DNA from: Letharia columbiana | Lineage: Eukaryota; Ascomycota; Lecanoromycetes; Lecanorales; Parmeliaceae | DNA length: 64,000 bases | Assembly (NCBI RefSeq): GCF_014066305.1 | Contig: NW_023501074.1 | Span: 248,001-312,000 of the forward strand | Reading direction: 5' to 3' | Shown: piece by piece, positions 62,233-64,000 of the stretch | How positions within the stretch are numbered: the stretch's first letter is position 1 | Layout: every line of letters begins with the position of its first letter | The notes under the pieces: model-generated | Told to the model about the DNA's origin: nothing | Databases searched by the model: none | What the model saw: the letters and a program-made list of their open reading frames with translations, nothing else | Made by a program: the position numbers and the translations under genes

Positions 62233-64000
62233 TATTATTATAATAATATTAGAATATAGAGTAAGAATTACGAAAAATAAAAGAGCTTTCTACTTTAGAT
62301 AAGACTCGCTTTTACGATAAGATAAGTAATTAAAAGAGTAGTAGTTAATAGTATACGAAGTTTAAGAGCTTAATAATAGAGAGAGTAGAAGCGATAGCGA
62401 TGAAAGTAGAGATGATAACGCGGCGGGCAGAGCGATTAGTAGCTACTTATATTAGCTATATACTCTCATATATATTAATTAAAATATCTTATATTCTTTT
62501 AAACGCGTAAGACGTTATAAATATTATTATTAAAGATAGTTATAATGAGAATAATTACTTAATAGCGAGAAGAGATTAAATCGATTATATAAAGATTATT
62601 ACGAAAATATAAGTACTCTTAAGAAGATACTTACTTTATTAAGTAAATAGGCCTATTAAGTAAATACCTCGCTAAGCTTACTAGCTTTCTATTATAAGTA
62701 GTAGATTTCTAGATAAAAATAATTAAGCTTATTATATACTACGACTATAGATTCTTATTATTATTATAATATAGTAGCAATACTATTTCTTAATGCTAAT
62801 TAATTATTAAGAGATTTTAAAAGTTTCTTTATTAGGTTAATTAAAGAAAGCTTATTCTTTAAGAAAGCTTATTCTTAAAGAAAGCTTATTCTTTAAATCT
62901 TATCTTAAACTTTCGTTACGTAAATTCTTTAAATATATTACTACTATCTAAAATCACTTTTAATAGCGAATTCTTATATCTACCGTAGTTTTAATTAAGG
63001 ATCTATAAGAGATAAAAATCTCTCTCTTAGAAATCTTAATTTTTTATAAGATTTCTTAATCTTTATCTACTTTCTTTTAAGAATGATTAATATTATCGAA
63101 TAATAGCTAAGCTAGCTTATTTAAATTATTTAGTACTTAATCTAATCGCTTATAATATTAATATTCTTATATTTTAATTATAAGAGTTTCTTAAAAGCAA
63201 TTACGCGTTTATAAATTTACTTAATAAGAAGAACTATTAATTTATTAAGAATATCGTTAAAAGTAATTTTTATTTACTCTCGATAACCCGAGGAATCTTA
63301 ATAAGAAACGATTATTTGCGTATTAGATTTAATTTAATTAAAGTATTATTCTAGCCTCTTAATTAAGCTATTAGTAAATTATATTTCTATATAATACTTA
63401 AAATATTTAAGAAAGAAGTAGAGTAACTACGGAGACTTAAGAATTCTCTATCTATCGAAATTATCTTAGAAAACTTATCAAGTATCTCACCTTTAATAAT
63501 TATTACACTTCTTTTAATAAGCTTAAGAATTATAATAAGAGTAATCTTCGTTAACGAAGTAATCTACTCTTATCTAATTAGTCTATTAAATAGAATAGAT
63601 CTTAATAATTTATAAATATAAGTCGTTATCGCGATAGTTGCTTTCGCGGCGGTAATCTAATATATATATAATAATTTATTATAGTAGATAATATTAAGAT
63701 TATTAGACTTATTAGATATTACTAGTATCTTAAGAAATAATAAAGATTTCTTATAGCCGAGATAGAATCTAAGCGATATCGATTTCTTTAATTTAATATA
63801 TAAAGATAAATCGATAGTATCTAAAGCCTCGCCAATAAAGTATATATTAAAGAAGATATACTTTTATAATATTTATCTCTTTATTAAGTATATCTATAAT
63901 ATAGCTAATATTAAAGATAATAATCTTATATATATAAATTTTTAAACTTATTTAAAAGACCCTATTTTAAAATAATAGCTTAATAAATTTATTAATAATA
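62233..64000. other. Unassigned, moderately RIP-mutated region at the window end
   Basis: 62233-62570 shares boxes with 46360-46455 (TTAATTAAAATATCTTATATT). Three tandem 17-20-bp units of AAGAAAGCTTATTCTT lie at 62843-62896, similar in style to the hairpin units in the G1 LTRs, so a further LTR element may start here. 63500-63950 on the plus strand reads as a low-stop coding trace (VIYSYLI, IAIVAFAAVI) that I cannot assign. The element would continue beyond the window. Confidence 0.4.
62843..62896. repeat. Triple repeat of AAGAAAGCTTATTCTT
   Basis: Three adjacent copies of a near-palindromic unit (AAGAA and TTCTT arms around AGCTTA). Confidence 0.7.

Overview
The window is a transposon graveyard from a filamentous ascomycete (Pezizomycotina) with one intact host gene. 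Almost everything outside 1.95-4.06 kb and parts of 20.3-23.9, 31.7-32.2 and 33.2-35.4 kb is extremely A+T rich and nearly devoid of CpA, TpG, CC and GG, while TpA is everywhere. Coding relics keep their family motifs, but Trp and Gln codons have become stops, and Cys, His, Gly and Asp codons have become Tyr, Ser, Arg and Asn. This is the signature of repeat-induced point mutation (RIP). I cannot name the species.

The only gene that looks functional is a two-exon SRPK-like protein kinase (2.22-3.76 kb, one 80-base intron) in a sharply bounded GC-balanced island.

Layout. 0-1.95 kb: Tc1/IS630-like transposase relic split by a short repeat (HLE-A). 4.4-14.15 kb: HLE-A copies, one split by a Tc1-like transposon, itself split by a 7.2-kb Ty3/Gypsy element with a C-terminal chromodomain. 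15.2-25.5 kb: a gag-only LTR element (N2, +), then a LINE relic split by a less mutated gag-only LTR element (N1, -). 26.0-32.5 kb: a hAT-type MITE and an unclassified repeat (C) interrupted by N3 and by a 909-bp TRIM. 32.5-36.3 kb: a long element (HLE-B) with internal tandem repeats, interrupted by a gag-only Copia element. 37.4-40.4 kb: N4. 40.4-46.5 kb: a Ty3/Gypsy integrase relic split by HLE-A (itself carrying a MITE) and by a second HLE-B. 46.5-54.7 kb: HLE-A split by a 7.8-kb Ty3/Gypsy element (A1) with gag, protease, RT, RNase H, integrase and chromodomain. 54.7-64 kb: an almost pure A/T block, more HLE-A copies, a complete 1.84-kb Tc1-like element, copies of repeat C, and an unassigned end.

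How the parts relate. N1-N4 carry a gag relic but no visible pol. Their LTR ends and 3' region resemble those of A1, so A1 may be from their helper lineage. HLE-A and HLE-B insert between A and T with no target duplication: removing them rejoins transposase or integrase reading frames exactly. With their TTA (probably originally TCA) start and a hairpin 13 bases before the 3' end, they look like non-autonomous Helitron-like elements. No tRNA, rRNA or CRISPR array was seen. All coordinates of relics were read by eye and are approximate unless a target-site duplication is quoted.
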